DNA of 64,000 nt from Bacteroidia bacterium (GCA_019695215.1 JAIBAK010000010.1:24408-88407), one strand, 5' to 3'. Counted from the first letter of the stretch, positions 31,295 through 42,017 are shown. Numbers and translations: made by a program. The notes: generated from the letters alone by a model not told the origin.

Positions 31295-32299
31295 CTATTG
31301 TTCAAAGGTTGAATAATCGCCCAGGCTCAGGTCATCGGCTTTCCCCTTGTAGGAAACATGGCTTCCCAGCATAGAGTTTGAAATGTTTGACTGCAAAATG
31401 CTGGTGTTTTGCTGAACAATGCTGTTGCTGATTACCGAATTGGTGATGCTGCTTCCTTTTCCAACCGAAACATGCGGCCCCACTACCGAGTTGTTTAAAA
31501 CCACTCCTTCGCCAATGAAACAGGGTTCAATAATCACCGAGTTGTTGCGCACCACCGAAGGGTGAATAAGCTGCGTTGATTTTTTTATTTCAAGCATTCG
31601 CTGATTGGTGTAAACTGTAGAGTTTTTATTTCCGCAATCAAGCCACTCGTCCACTTTACCCGGCACAAACCGATAACCCTTGTTCTTCATGTTTTCCATG
31701 GCATTGGTCAGCTGGTATTCGCCCTTTTCTTTAATGTTGTTATCCAGCAGGTATTGCAACTCCTGCTTCAGGTATTCTCCGTCCTTAAAATAGTAAATGC
31801 CTATAATGGCCAGATCCGAAACAAACTCCGCTGGTTTTTCAATAAACTCGGTGATAATTCCGTCTGCGTTTACCTTCACTACGCCAAACTGCCTCGGGTC
31901 GTCAATTTGCTGTACCCAAATAATGGCATCTTTTGTCCGGTCGAGGGTGAAATTTGCTTTAAACAGGGTATCGGCAAATACAACCGACACATTTCCCTTA
32001 AGCGACTCTTTTGCACAAAGAATGGCGTGGGCTGTTCCCAATGGTTCGTCCTGGTAATAGATTTTTCCTTTGGCACCTACGCTTTTGGCAATATCCATCA
32101 GATTTTTCTCTACCTCTTCGCCAAAATGACCCACCACAAAAGCCACTTCCTGAACACCCTCTCCGCAAACAGTAACAATATCTTCAATCAACCATTGAAC
32201 GATGGGCTTGCCGGCAACCGGAATAAGGGGCTTTGGAACGGTTAGCGTGTGAGGCCTCATTCGTTTGCCCATACCGGCCATTGGTACAATTATATTCAT
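31295..32299 (-). CDS. Sugar-phosphate nucleotidyltransferase with left-handed beta-helix tail
   Basis: 334 residues. NTP-transferase domain (1-235) with GMGKRMRPHTLTVPKPLIPVAGKP at the N-terminus, the DEPLGTAHAI loop and EWLDCGN; a hexapeptide-repeat tail (about 250-330) like that of GlmU/RmlA-type proteins. Sugar and base cannot be fixed from sequence; glucose-1-phosphate thymidylyl/uridylyl transfer is likely. Only 2 bp before the TPR gene and 15 bp after dut. Confidence 0.88.
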   Translation of the reverse strand: MNIIVPMAGMGKRMRPHTLTVPKPLIPVAGKPIVQWLIEDIVTVCGEGVQEVAFVVGHFGEEVEKNLMDIAKSVGAKGKIYYQDEPLGTAHAILCAKESLKGNVSVVFADTLFKANFTLDRTKDAIIWVQQIDDPRQFGVVKVNADGIITEFIEKPAEFVSDLAIIGIYYFKDGEYLKQELQYLLDNNIKEKGEYQLTNAMENMKNKGYRFVPGKVDEWLDCGNKNSTVYTNQRMLEIKKSTQLIHPSVVRNNSVIIEPCFIGEGVVLNNSVVGPHVSVGKGSSITNSVISNSIVQQNTSILQSNISNSMLGSHVSYKGKADDLSLGDYSTFEQ

Positions 32300-32314
32300 G
32301 TCTAAATTTTATGT

Positions 32315-32752
32315 TTATTTTTTTCCTGTATGTCCGTATCCTCCGGCACCGCGTTCTGTTTCACCCAGCTCATCGGCCTGCACCCAGGTAATTTGTGAGC
32401 ATTGGCTCACTATCATTTGGGCAACCCGGTCTCCGTTTTGAACCTCAAAAGGTTCGGTTCCCAGATTAATAAGCAGCACTTTTACCTCTCCGCGGTAATC
32501 GGCATCAATGGTACCCGGTGAATTAAGAACCGTGATGCCATGCTTGTAAGCCAGCCCGCTTCGGGGGCGTATTTGCGCCTCATAACCGTTGGGCAACTCT
32601 ATAAAAATTCCGGTAGGTATCAGTTTTCGTTCGCCCGGAGCTATAAATTCGGGCTGCGCCAAATTGGCTCTTAAGTCCATTCCGGCTGAGTGGGTGGTTT
32701 CATATGCCGGCAAAGGGTTACCCGATTGGTTAATTATTTTTACCTGAATCAC
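32315..32752 (-). CDS. dut: dUTP diphosphatase
   Basis: 145 residues with all five trimeric dUTPase motifs: AGMDLRA, PRSGLA, GTIDADYRGEV (catalytic Asp), RVAQMIV and the C-terminal RGAGGYGHTG arm. Removes dUTP and supplies dUMP. Sits between the flippase (11 bp) and the nucleotidyltransferase. Confidence 0.96.
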   Translation of the reverse strand: MIQVKIINQSGNPLPAYETTHSAGMDLRANLAQPEFIAPGERKLIPTGIFIELPNGYEAQIRPRSGLAYKHGITVLNSPGTIDADYRGEVKVLLINLGTEPFEVQNGDRVAQMIVSQCSQITWVQADELGETERGAGGYGHTGKK

Positions 32753-32763
32753 CTAAAAATTGC

Positions 32764-34233
32764 TTAGTGGCGCGAAGTTACTGTTTTATTCTTTCTTTCA
32801 AACAGCAGGGCCACCCCGGCAAAGGCTATAAGCATTGCTCCGCTTAGCAGGTGACTTGCGGTATCTGAAAGCCGTTGCTGCAATTGCCCGTTCAACAAAA
32901 ACAGCAACATAGCCAGAATGGTATACCCCGCAATGCGCCCGGTTTGGTAAGGAATGGGATATGCCTTTTGCCCCCAGACATAGGAAATGAGCATCATCGC
33001 AAAGTAACAGATAAAGGTTGCCCATGCCGAGCCCTCATATCCGTAAAGCGGAATCCACCAAATATTCAATACGATGGTAATGGCGGCTCCTAAAATTGAA
33101 ATAATGGCGCCTTTATTCGTCTGATCAGAAAGCTTATACCATATCGACAGGTTGAAATAAACCCCAAGGCACACGTTGGCCAATAATAATACCGGAACAA
33201 TCTTTAACCCCTCCCAAAAACCGGGGCCGATAAAATACTTAAATACGTCTATATAAAGGGTTACCAACAGAAAGATAAACAGGCAAATAATAACAAAATA
33301 ATTCATTACCCGTGCGTACACTTTCCGGCTGTCTTCACTTGCGGACTGAGAGAAGAAAAACGGTTCGGCCGCATATCGGTAGGCCTGAATAAACATGGTT
33401 ATCAGTATAGAAAGTTTATAGTTGGCTCCGTAAATCCCCACCTGTCTCAGGCCTTCATTCATATCCGGCAGCAGGTACTTCATAATGGCGCGGTCAAGGG
33501 TTTCATTGATCATTCCTCCAAGCCCCACAATAAGCAGCGGCACCCCGTATGTCAGCATCTGTTTCCATATTGTCGCGTCAAAACCATTGCTAACCAGTTT
33601 TATTTCTTTAAACAACAGCGGGAGCGTAAGTGCACTTGCCGCCAAATTAGAAACGAAAACATACCCCACTCCTATTTGCCCCGAATAAAATGGCAGAGAT
33701 ACCCCTTTGGTTTGTTGCACATAGGGGCACAACAGCAAAAAGTACAGGTTTAACAAAATGTTGATGAGGATATTGGTGTTTTTAATAAGCGCAAAACGTA
33801 AGGGTTTGCTTTGTTGCCTCAAATAGGCAAACGGCACGCTTGCCAGCGCATCAAGCGAAAGGATACAGGCAAAATAAATTACATACTCGTGGTGTTGTTC
33901 GTAATGAATGGCTCCGGCAATAGGATGCGCAAATAAACCAATCAACCCGACAAACAACAACGATGAGCCAATCAGTGAGATAAGTGCGGTAGAAAACACT
34001 TTAGCGTTGCCGGGCTCCTTGTTGGCAAACCGGAAAAATGCCGTTTCCATTCCATAGGTAAGTAACACAATAAAAAATGTTACATAGCTATAAAATTCAT
34101 TGATGGTTCCGTATTCGTTTGGGTTAAACACCCTTGTTTGTAAGGGAACTAACAAGTAATTAACTAACCTTCCCAGAATATGGGACGCTCCATAAACAAC
34201 GGTTTGAGAGGCTAATTTTTTTAATGCACTCAT
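32764..34233 (-). CDS. Oligosaccharide flippase (Wzx/MATE-like)
   Basis: 489 residues, about 14 hydrophobic spans, N-terminal SQTVVYGASHILGRLVNYLLVPLQTRVF typical of polysaccharide biosynthesis flippases. Expected to turn lipid-linked sugar units to the periplasm. ATG 34233, with TACATTTG 13 bp upstream; first gene of the six-gene operon that ends with the EnvC-like gene. Confidence 0.87.
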   Translation of the reverse strand: MSALKKLASQTVVYGASHILGRLVNYLLVPLQTRVFNPNEYGTINEFYSYVTFFIVLLTYGMETAFFRFANKEPGNAKVFSTALISLIGSSLLFVGLIGLFAHPIAGAIHYEQHHEYVIYFACILSLDALASVPFAYLRQQSKPLRFALIKNTNILINILLNLYFLLLCPYVQQTKGVSLPFYSGQIGVGYVFVSNLAASALTLPLLFKEIKLVSNGFDATIWKQMLTYGVPLLIVGLGGMINETLDRAIMKYLLPDMNEGLRQVGIYGANYKLSILITMFIQAYRYAAEPFFFSQSASEDSRKVYARVMNYFVIICLFIFLLVTLYIDVFKYFIGPGFWEGLKIVPVLLLANVCLGVYFNLSIWYKLSDQTNKGAIISILGAAITIVLNIWWIPLYGYEGSAWATFICYFAMMLISYVWGQKAYPIPYQTGRIAGYTILAMLLFLLNGQLQQRLSDTASHLLSGAMLIAFAGVALLFERKNKTVTSRH

Positions 34234-34245
34234 GTGAATTCAGAA

Positions 34246-34253
34246 CAAATGTA
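34246..34253 (-). promoter_or_regulatory. -7 box of the flippase operon
   Basis: TACATTTG on the minus strand, 12 nt before the ATG at 34233. Confidence 0.5.
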
Positions 34254-34411
34254 TCTGCCAACAGGGAAACTACCCGTTTAAGTTATAAACGCTTGACCGC
34301 TTTTTCATACATGCAACTCCGAAGCCTTGATTACACAACTCTCCTTTTCAGCCTGTTTACTGCGACCGGCCGGGTGTTGTTTTCACAAGCAGCCTGCATT
34401 GCTAAACGTTG

Positions 34412-34419
34412 TATATTTG
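34412..34419 (+). promoter_or_regulatory. -7 box of the TPR gene at 34428
   Basis: TATATTTG, 8 nt before the ATG. It excludes the longer frame that starts at 34224. Confidence 0.55.
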
Positions 34420-34427
34420 TAATTCAT

Positions 34428-36242
34428 ATGTCCCGGAAACTTTTTGTTTTTATTTCGGTGCTTCTTTTCGCGCTTACGGCTTCGGCTCAGGAGCAGGACG
34501 AAAGGCTGGCAGCCCAGTATTTTGCCAATGGCGAATACGAAAAAGCCGCGGTGATTTATGAAAAACTGCTAAACAAAAAGCCGGCTGATATTTTTGTTTA
34601 CGACAACCTGCTGAAATGTTATATAAGTCTTAAATCGTTTGATTTGGCTGAGCGGGTTATAAAGCATTCGCAAAAGCGAAACGAGGCCAATCCCTCTTTT
34701 GCCGTTGATATGGCTTATATAGCCAAATTAAAGGGCAAAACAGACGTGTTTAAATCAAAGTGCGATGCCCTTATAAAAAACATGAGGGCTGATGTGGCTT
34801 ATGCCGAACAACTTTCAAAAGCTTTTCAAAAACGGGGAGAGTACGCTTATGCCGCAGAAGTTTACCTGAAGTTCAGGAAATTGTCAAAGGCTGATTTAGC
34901 TTTTAGTTTGGAATTGGCCGAGCTTTTTGCCCAACAGGGACTCGAAGAGGAAATGATTACCGAGTTTTTAAACCTGCTCTCCTATGACGATAGCAGGCTG
35001 GATGATGTACAATCGTTTTTGGGGGAGCATTTTGAAACAAAAAAAGAGGGTGCCGACATAATGAAAAAGCTGCTGATCAAAAGGGTGGCTGACGAACCGG
35101 ATAAAATGGTTTTTCCGGAATTATTGATTTGGCTATACACTCAACAGCAGCAATATGAAGCAGCATTTGTACAGTGCAAAGCCGTGGACCGAAGGTTTAA
35201 GCTGAACGGGCGCAGAATCTATCAGTTTGCAGAACTTACACGGGATATTGACCTGCTGGACCTGTCTGCCAGAGCTTTTCAGGCGGTAATTGAGCTTGGA
35301 AATGATAAGCCGTTCACCCTTTCGGCCCGGTACGGCTTGCTGGAGGTAAGAAATAAAAAGTTATTATCGGGCAACTATACCACAAGTGACTTATTAGGAT
35401 TGGAGGCGGATTATATTGAGAATATCAGAGACCTTGGGGTCAACCATTTAAGTGCGAACTTTATTAAAGACCTGGCACACCTTCAGGCTTTTTACCTAAA
35501 TAAATCGGATACGGCTATTATTCTTCTGAAGGAACTTTCGTATTTACCCGGTGTAAACCCGCAGGTAAATGCCCGTGCAAAATTAGAGTTGGGAGATATC
35601 TATCTCTTTAAAGGCGAAGTGTGGGAAGCCACCCTGTTATACGAACAGGTTGATTATGATTTTAAAGAGGAGCCTTTGGGGCAGGAGGCGAAATTTAAAA
35701 ACGCCCAGCTCAGTTATTTCAGAGGGGACTTTGATTGGGCAAAAACACAGCTTGATGTTTTAAAAACCGCCACCTCACAACTTATTTCAAATAATTCAAT
35801 TGAGTTGCTGATGATAATTTTAGATAATACCGGATTAGATACAACCGAAAAACCTCTTGAGTTATTTGCCGCAGCCGACCTGTTGATTTACAGAAATAAA
35901 CCAGATAGTGCCCTGCTTGTGCTGGAGCGGCTTGAAAAACTGTTTCCTGATCATGAATTAACCGATGATATTCTTTTTCAGAAAGGGAAAATTGCGCTAA
36001 TGAAAGGAAATTATGAAACAGCCCTGATGTATTTTGAAAGAGTTTGGAAAAATTACCCCGATGGCATTTTAGCTGATAATGCACTTATTTCCTGTGCACG
36101 TATGTATGAAAAACAGCTGAAACAAAACGAGAAAGCACTTGAGACGTATGATTATTTTATAACAAAATACCCCGGCAGTTTTTTCATTTCCGAAGCCCGG
36201 TCACATTATCGTTTACTGAGAGGAGACAATATTCCCCAATAA
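34428..36242 (+). CDS. Exported tetratricopeptide repeat protein
   Basis: 604 residues from ATG 34428 (MSRKLFVFISVLLFALTASAQ signal peptide). TPR-like helices throughout; best units near residues 30-95 and 500-600 (DDILFQKGKIALMKGNYETALMYFERVWKNYP). It resembles the Bacteroidota TPR proteins of gliding/T9SS-linked and envelope loci, but no specific assignment is possible. Convergent with pheS, 2 bp between stops. Confidence 0.8.
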   Translation: MSRKLFVFISVLLFALTASAQEQDERLAAQYFANGEYEKAAVIYEKLLNKKPADIFVYDNLLKCYISLKSFDLAERVIKHSQKRNEANPSFAVDMAYIAKLKGKTDVFKSKCDALIKNMRADVAYAEQLSKAFQKRGEYAYAAEVYLKFRKLSKADLAFSLELAELFAQQGLEEEMITEFLNLLSYDDSRLDDVQSFLGEHFETKKEGADIMKKLLIKRVADEPDKMVFPELLIWLYTQQQQYEAAFVQCKAVDRRFKLNGRRIYQFAELTRDIDLLDLSARAFQAVIELGNDKPFTLSARYGLLEVRNKKLLSGNYTTSDLLGLEADYIENIRDLGVNHLSANFIKDLAHLQAFYLNKSDTAIILLKELSYLPGVNPQVNARAKLELGDIYLFKGEVWEATLLYEQVDYDFKEEPLGQEAKFKNAQLSYFRGDFDWAKTQLDVLKTATSQLISNNSIELLMIILDNTGLDTTEKPLELFAAADLLIYRNKPDSALLVLERLEKLFPDHELTDDILFQKGKIALMKGNYETALMYFERVWKNYPDGILADNALISCARMYEKQLKQNEKALETYDYFITKYPGSFFISEARSHYRLLRGDNIPQ

Positions 36243-36244
36243 GA

Positions 36245-37261
36245 TTAGCTTATTTTCTTAAACTGGTTTAGAAAACGTAAGTCGTTATCAAAATAAATTC
36301 GTAAATCTTTTACATCATATTTAAGCATAGCCACACGTTCCACGCCTAAACCAAAAGCATAGCCTGTATATTTTTCCGAATCAATTCCGCAATTGGTTAA
36401 AACCTGTGGATCAACCATACCACAACCTAATATTTCTACCCAACCGCTGTGTTTGCACACATTGCATCCGGCTCCTTCGCATATCCGGCAGTTAATATCC
36501 ATCTCGGCACTTGGTTCGGTAAAAGGAAAATAACTTGGTCTGAACCTAATCTTTACGTTTTCTCCAAAAAGTTCTTTTACAAAATAATACAGTGTTTGCT
36601 TTAAGTCGGCAAACGATACATTTTCATCAATATACAACCCTTCTATTTGGTGAAAAAAACAATTTGCCCTGGCCGAAATTGCCTCATTTCTATAAACCCT
36701 TCCAGGCATAATAACCCGCATAGGAGGTTTATTTTTTTCCATATACCTAACCTGTACCGAAGATGTGTGGGTTCTTAAAGCAATTTCCTTATCAATAAAA
36801 AAAGTGTCCTGCATATCTCGGGCCGGGTGATTATCGGGAAAATTAAGTGCCGAGAAATTATGCCAGTCATCTTCAATCTCAGGCCCGTCAGCAATAGCAA
36901 ACCCAAGTTTCCTGAATATACCTGTTAGTTCTTCCTGTATGAGTGTTAACGGATGTTTGGTTCCGGTGTTTATTGAGTTTCCGGGTAAAGTTAAATCAAG
37001 TTCATTGGTTAGTGCGTTATCTGCCGAGTCAAATTGTGCTTTATACTGATCGTAGGTATTTTGTAATAAATTCTTTAACTCATTTATTGGTTTTCCAAAC
37101 TCCTTTTTTTGTTCGGGTTGTGCTGTTTTTAACCAATCAAAAAAATCAGATAACTTTCCTTTTTTACTCAGGTATTTTATTCTGAAATTTTCCAGCTGAT
37201 CGGCACTGGTAATTTTTATATTTTTTATTTCCTCCTTTATGTTCTTAATTTCCTCAATCAT
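36245..37261 (-). CDS. pheS: Phenylalanine-tRNA ligase alpha subunit
   Basis: 338 residues. N-terminal coiled coil, then the class II core with GTKHPLT, PEIEDDWHNFSALNFPDNHPARDMQDTFF (motif 2 region), and GCGMVDP plus GLGVERVAMLKY (motif 3). Charges tRNA-Phe with PheT, which is elsewhere. ATG 37261. Confidence 0.97.
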   Translation of the reverse strand: MIEEIKNIKEEIKNIKITSADQLENFRIKYLSKKGKLSDFFDWLKTAQPEQKKEFGKPINELKNLLQNTYDQYKAQFDSADNALTNELDLTLPGNSINTGTKHPLTLIQEELTGIFRKLGFAIADGPEIEDDWHNFSALNFPDNHPARDMQDTFFIDKEIALRTHTSSVQVRYMEKNKPPMRVIMPGRVYRNEAISARANCFFHQIEGLYIDENVSFADLKQTLYYFVKELFGENVKIRFRPSYFPFTEPSAEMDINCRICEGAGCNVCKHSGWVEILGCGMVDPQVLTNCGIDSEKYTGYAFGLGVERVAMLKYDVKDLRIYFDNDLRFLNQFKKIS

Positions 37262-37278
37262 GATAAAACTTTAGCTTT

Positions 37279-37311
37279 CAAAAATAAGCATTAAAGAATT
37301 TAACTTTCAAA
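37279..37311 (-). promoter_or_regulatory. Promoter of pheS
   Basis: On the minus strand TTTG (37311 to 37308), 21 bp, TATTTTTG (37286 to 37279). Leader about 10 nt. Confidence 0.75.
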
Positions 37312-37675
37312 TTATCTGCTCTAGGCTAATTAATAAAAAGATTTAAAAATTATATTAGTAATATATAAGGATGTGTTTTTCGGGGATAATTAATTTAATT
37401 TTCATTGTGTATTTAGTTGTCTCTATTTAATCAACAGTGTGCACACATAAATAAGGAATGATTATCAATAATAAAGCAATTTAATACACATCGTTTATAA
37501 GTGAATTAACAACCCGATGTTTACTAAATACAAAATACTTTTTTGTTTAGTAACTGTTAAAAAGTAACCCTCTGTTAAAAGTTATCATTTTTAGGATGAG
37601 TTAAAGTATGATGGTTTAATAAAAAACATCTCTTTCCCACACGAAATACACATATAATAACAGGAGTAATTTGAC
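37312..37675. other. AT-rich gene-free stretch with one hairpin
   Basis: About 360 bp between pheS and the Big_5 lipoprotein gene. It has no credible reading frame. TTACTAAA (37521-37528) pairs with TTTAGTAA (37546-37553) and inner CAAAA/TTTTG to form a hairpin, and CTGTTAAAA occurs twice just after it. It may hold the 3' region of the leftward lipoprotein gene; nothing more specific is seen. Confidence 0.4.
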
Positions 37676-39253
37676 TCACTTAAAACTTTCTATATCAACA
37701 ATATTATTATCTAAGTCCCAATCAGGCCTAACCTGAAAGGATGTTGACAAAAAAACCACCCGTTCGGGCTGTTGTCCGGTATTTAAATCTCCTCCGTCCC
37801 AAATTCCATTTTTATTGGTGTCAAAAACTATTTTAAGTCGGTAAGTACCCGGTGATATATCTTTTAGTTTTAACACTCCTTCGCCAGCTGTTACGAGTTC
37901 TCGGTGCACCTCATTCTTTTCATCTACCAACAATAATATAACAGGGGTTTTCTTTGGGTTTATCAGGTTTAATCCTATAGTACCATAATCCTCAGGTTTT
38001 TTAATTACCAGATAAGTAATGTTTTTAGCTGAAACCGTTTGAAAAATATCGGTGACAAACCCTGTTCCTGCGCTTAGTATATAGGTTCCGGGAAGTAGTT
38101 TTTTTTCGGGTATAATTGTGATAGAAAAGCTATCTTTTTTAATCAATTTAAAAGAGAGCTGTACCGAGTCTCTTTTTAAACTGACCGAGTCTTTTTTTAC
38201 ACTGGCAACAGGGGTTGAATAAGATAGTGTAACAGTATCTTCTTTTTGAGAAACACCAATTAATTGTAAAGGAACTGCCTTTTCATTATTGGTAAATGAG
38301 GGTATTTTAATGGTTTTTTCGGGGTAGATAATCTCAACAGGCTGCGTAAATGCTGTAGTATTGGAGTATAAAAAAAGCGTATCAAAGTCCGATCTGTTTG
38401 TCCACCGGTACAGGTAGGAGGTTTTTATTAATGGAACAGAAGGGTTTTTGTAAAAGACTAACCCAGTCTCCCCTTTTGCCTTATAAACAGTATCTATTAT
38501 TGAACCCGCAGCATATAAAGGTTTGGTATACGCAAAAAGGCTTATGATACGGTTACTGTCAGTAACCCCAATCCGACTATTTGTAAATGCAAACAATTCT
38601 CCTTTATCAGCCATGCCGTTGCTGTTTTCATCTTTAAAACCAGCTATATAGTACAGCCCGGGTTTAACGCGATTTATTTTAAAAACCCCGCCCGTAATTG
38701 ATTTGGTGTAAAAAAGAGGCCTTTCCTTTTCAACGCACGAATCGCAAATGTGACTGTACAGACCAACCGTAAAATCAGAAATCTTTTGTCTGGTAAATGA
38801 GTGGGTTACTAACCCACCTACATACAATGTATCAATAAAACTCCCTGTTGAAAATGCATAATTGTACTCAAAGGCCTTATTTGATTCATTCAGATCGGCA
38901 ATAGAACTACCAAAATTAATGGTATAAGTAGTATTTGCTAAAAGGGTTTCATCTCGGTCTAAAGCAAAATGAACACATTTGCCCGATACCGTAATGGTGG
39001 GTTTTGTTTTAAGTGGCGGGGAGATAGAAATATTTTTCTCTGTTTCTGATATAGAAATAAATTCATCAAAACAGATTTCAATATGTCTTTGCGAGAAATT
39101 AACAGTGCCGTTGGGGGGAGATTCTTTTTGAACAGAGGGAGGAAGCTTGTCTACAGGCCCTCCGGATGGCGGAACAATATTAGCACAGGAATATAGCAAT
39201 AAAAACCAGGGTAAAACAAACAATAAGCAAGTTAATTGTCTATTTATCTGCAT
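37676..39253 (-). CDS. Ig-like (Big_5) domain lipoprotein
   Basis: 525 residues. Lipobox LLYSCANI followed by VPPSGGPVDKLPP, the standard start of Bacteroidota Big_5 lipoproteins; Ig-like domain about 35-135 (FDEFISISETEKNISISPPL, TYTINFGSSIADLNE), further beta-sandwich regions, and a C-terminal part with FDTNKNGIWDGGD, a calcium-loop-like motif. Surface protein of unknown ligand. Its start overlaps the methyltransferase gene by 14 bp. Confidence 0.85.
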   Translation of the reverse strand: MQINRQLTCLLFVLPWFLLLYSCANIVPPSGGPVDKLPPSVQKESPPNGTVNFSQRHIEICFDEFISISETEKNISISPPLKTKPTITVSGKCVHFALDRDETLLANTTYTINFGSSIADLNESNKAFEYNYAFSTGSFIDTLYVGGLVTHSFTRQKISDFTVGLYSHICDSCVEKERPLFYTKSITGGVFKINRVKPGLYYIAGFKDENSNGMADKGELFAFTNSRIGVTDSNRIISLFAYTKPLYAAGSIIDTVYKAKGETGLVFYKNPSVPLIKTSYLYRWTNRSDFDTLFLYSNTTAFTQPVEIIYPEKTIKIPSFTNNEKAVPLQLIGVSQKEDTVTLSYSTPVASVKKDSVSLKRDSVQLSFKLIKKDSFSITIIPEKKLLPGTYILSAGTGFVTDIFQTVSAKNITYLVIKKPEDYGTIGLNLINPKKTPVILLLVDEKNEVHRELVTAGEGVLKLKDISPGTYRLKIVFDTNKNGIWDGGDLNTGQQPERVVFLSTSFQVRPDWDLDNNIVDIESFK

Positions 39254-40133
39254 GCTTTATAATATAGAGTACGCTGGAGTAGTTTCTGCTTTTTCGAGCT
39301 TTCCAGTTCGAAATTTGTCCGATTATCACGGCCTTTAAAAACCCAAGAAGCGACTTTTTATGTATTTCGCTTCTCCACGAAATATAATACGAATCGTATA
39401 TCATAGGTAGCCTGTCTACCACGGTTAATCCGTTTTTACTAAACAAGACTTCAATTGACTTGTGGTTGAAGTGATATAAGTGCCGTGGTACATCATAACC
39501 ATCCCAAAACGACTGATAGTGATTGGCATCATAGCTCTCCGAGTTCGGAACGGCCACAAACATAAGGCCACCGGGTTTCAGCACCCGCCCCATATCAATC
39601 ACCCACTCCTGAAGGTTATGAAAATGTTCCAGCACGTGCCACAGGGTTATTGCTTCAAATGAAGCATCAGGAAAGCCTTTAATAGCTTCCTCTTTGTGTA
39701 CGTCTATTCCAAAATGTTGCTTTACATGTGTTCTTGCCTCTTCCGAAACATCCAGCCCCTCCACTTTCCATCCGTCTTTTTTCGCTGTGTTAAGAAAATA
39801 ACCCAAACCACAGCCTACATCGAGTAAAGAAGTTTTGTTTTTAAGTCGTTCATTTATCTTTTTCAGCTTATTCGATTGGCTAATGAGCCGCACAATATCG
39901 TAAAGGAAATAGATGGCCCCCTTTTTAGAGCTGGTATGAGAAATATAATTGTCGGTTTGATAGTATGGAGAAATGTGTCGGCTATCGGGTCTTGGGTTTG
40001 TAAAAAGCAGGGTGCAATGGGTACACCGCTGCAACGAAAACTCCTGTCCCGTAGCAACAAAATCGGTGCATGTTCTTTCTGTAACAAAAGAGTTTCCGCC
40101 ACAAACCGGACACGATGTTAGAGTTTCGTTCAT
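39240..40133 (-). CDS. Class I SAM-dependent methyltransferase with zinc-ribbon N-terminus
   Basis: 297 residues. N-terminal CPVCGG and CTHC form a zinc ribbon (about 8-40). Methyltransf_12/23-type core: LLDVGCGLGYFL (SAM motif I, about 110), EGLDVSE, FEAITLWHVLEHFHN, and LKPGGLMFVAVPN. Such proteins often modify sugars or lipids of the envelope. 21 bp downstream of mnmG, likely in its operon. Confidence 0.88.
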   Translation of the reverse strand: MNETLTSCPVCGGNSFVTERTCTDFVATGQEFSLQRCTHCTLLFTNPRPDSRHISPYYQTDNYISHTSSKKGAIYFLYDIVRLISQSNKLKKINERLKNKTSLLDVGCGLGYFLNTAKKDGWKVEGLDVSEEARTHVKQHFGIDVHKEEAIKGFPDASFEAITLWHVLEHFHNLQEWVIDMGRVLKPGGLMFVAVPNSESYDANHYQSFWDGYDVPRHLYHFNHKSIEVLFSKNGLTVVDRLPMIYDSYYISWRSEIHKKSLLGFLKAVIIGQISNWKARKSRNYSSVLYIIKHADK

Positions 40134-40154
40134 TTCTGCACAAAAGTAATAAAT

Positions 40155-42017
40155 CTAACGTCCGAATTGCACCAATAAAATAGAGACGTCAGCCGGAGAC
40201 ACTCCGCTTATTCTGGAAGCCTGCCCAATGGTTGACGGCTTAACCCGCGACAGCTTCTCCCTGGCTTCCGCTGAAAGGGATGTTATTTTGTGAAAATCAA
40301 AATCGGGAGATATCCGCACATTTTCCAGACGATTAATCTTGTCTGCCAAATCTTTCTCTCTGGCAATATAACCATCGTATTTTACCAAAATTTCAGCACC
40401 CAAAGCCTCTTCCCTGCTGTATTTTCCAAGCTCTTCCGAAATAAAGTCAACCTTTTGAATGAGGTAATCGAGGTTTATCATGGGTCTCACAAGCAACGAA
40501 GACAATTTTACCTGCTGGTTAATGGTTGAACTGCCGACACCTAAAAGTACTGGGTTGGCTTTATCCGGGCTTATTCCGCTTTTTTGCAGAAACTTGATGA
40601 TGGAAGTAATGTTTGCCTCTTTTTTATTGACCTCTGCCAGTCTCTCGCTGTCTGCCAGCCCCATTTTGTGTGATAAGCGGGTAAGCCGAATATCAGCATT
40701 ATCCTGCCGAAGCAAAATTCTGTACTCAGCCCTAGATGTAAACATTCGGTAGGGCTCTTCCGTGCCCTTATTGATTAAATCATCAATCAAAACACCAATA
40801 TAAGCTTCAGAGCGGTTAAGAATAAAAGGCTGTTCTTCTTTTAGTTTCAGGTGGGCGTTTATTCCGGCCATTAGTCCTTGACAGGCAGCTTCTTCATAGC
40901 CCGTGGTGCCATTTATTTGTCCGGCAAAGTACAGGTTTTCAAATAAGTGTGTTTCCAGGGTGTTCTTTAGCTGTGTTGGGGGAAAATAATCATATTCGAT
41001 GGCGTAACCCGGTCTGAACATTTTGGCGTTCTCAAATCCCGGGATAAGCTTAAGCGCCTTCAACTGTATGTGGTCAGGAAGAGATGTGGAGAATCCGTTC
41101 ACATATGTTTCGCAGGTGGACCAGCCCTCGGGCTCCACAAAAATCTGGTGCCGGTCTCTCTCGGCAAAGCGGTTTATTTTGTCTTCGATAGAGGGACAAT
41201 ACCTGGGCCCCAAACCCTGTATTCTTCCTGAGTACATAGGCGACTCATCGAAGCCCGTTCTCAAAACTTCATGTACCTTCTCGTTCGTGTACGTTATCCA
41301 GCAGGAAAGCTGTTTTTGCGGAAGAGCAATTTTTTTAAAGGAAAAACCCGATGGAGGATCATCTCCCTTTTGTTCTTCCATTTTTGTGTAATCTATAGTC
41401 CTTCCATCAATCCTTGGCGGAGTACCGGTTTTCATTCGCCCCGATTTAAACCCCAACGAAACAAGTTGCTCTGTTATCCCAAACGAGGCCTGGTCTCCCA
41501 TTCTCCCTCCGCCAAATTGTTTTTGGCCAATATGGATAATTCCATTCAAAAACGTACCATTGGTTAGTACTACGGCCTTAGATTTAAATGTCATTCCTAA
41601 GCCTGTTATTACTCCGGAAATCCTGTTGTTTTCTATAATTACCTGTTTAACAGAGTCTTGCCAAAAATCAAGGTTTGGGCACCCCTCAAGATATTGCCGC
41701 CAAAGCGCAGTGAACAACGAGCGGTCGTTTTGGCTTCTTGGGCTCCACATGGCCGAACCCTTTGAGCGGTTGAGCATTCGAAACTGCACCATACTTCGGT
41801 CAGAGATTATCCCTGACAATCCACCAATTGCATCTATTTCTCTGATAATCTGCCCCTTAGCTACACCTCCCATGGCGGGGTTGCATGACATTTGGGCAAT
41901 CTTACCCATATCCATGGTGATAAGCAGAACTCGGGAGCCAAGGGTGGACGCTGCGTGGGCCGCCTCACATCCTGCATGCCCCGCCCCCACAACTATTATG
42001 TCATAAAGATTATGCAT
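40155..42017 (-). CDS. mnmG: tRNA uridine-5-carboxymethylaminomethyl synthesis enzyme MnmG (GidA)
   Basis: 620 residues from ATG 42017 ([16 protein letters not shown]). FAD motif [40 protein letters not shown] and the C-terminal helical domain are all present. With MnmE it makes cmnm5U34 in tRNAs. A further ATG at 42041 (MFHVKHNH) is in frame, but a -7 box at 42051-42044 puts transcription near 42037, so those residues are probably just the parS site read as codons. First gene of a unit with the methyltransferase and Big_5 lipoprotein. Confidence 0.95.
   Translation of the reverse strand: MHNLYDIIVVGAGHAGCEAAHAASTLGSRVLLITMDMGKIAQMSCNPAMGGVAKGQIIREIDAIGGLSGIISDRSMVQFRMLNRSKGSAMWSPRSQNDRSLFTALWRQYLEGCPNLDFWQDSVKQVIIENNRISGVITGLGMTFKSKAVVLTNGTFLNGIIHIGQKQFGGGRMGDQASFGITEQLVSLGFKSGRMKTGTPPRIDGRTIDYTKMEEQKGDDPPSGFSFKKIALPQKQLSCWITYTNEKVHEVLRTGFDESPMYSGRIQGLGPRYCPSIEDKINRFAERDRHQIFVEPEGWSTCETYVNGFSTSLPDHIQLKALKLIPGFENAKMFRPGYAIEYDYFPPTQLKNTLETHLFENLYFAGQINGTTGYEEAACQGLMAGINAHLKLKEEQPFILNRSEAYIGVLIDDLINKGTEEPYRMFTSRAEYRILLRQDNADIRLTRLSHKMGLADSERLAEVNKKEANITSIIKFLQKSGISPDKANPVLLGVGSSTINQQVKLSSLLVRPMINLDYLIQKVDFISEELGKYSREEALGAEILVKYDGYIAREKDLADKINRLENVRISPDFDFHKITSLSAEAREKLSRVKPSTIGQASRISGVSPADVSILLVQFGR

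Noticed and set aside
34224..34427. Longer start of the TPR protein
   Set aside because: The promoter box at 34412-34419 and a clean signal peptide at 34428 make the earlier start impossible.
37312..37675. tRNA or small RNA gene in the AT-rich gap
   Set aside because: No cloverleaf, no TAnnTTTG promoter with terminator; only one AT-rich hairpin is present.
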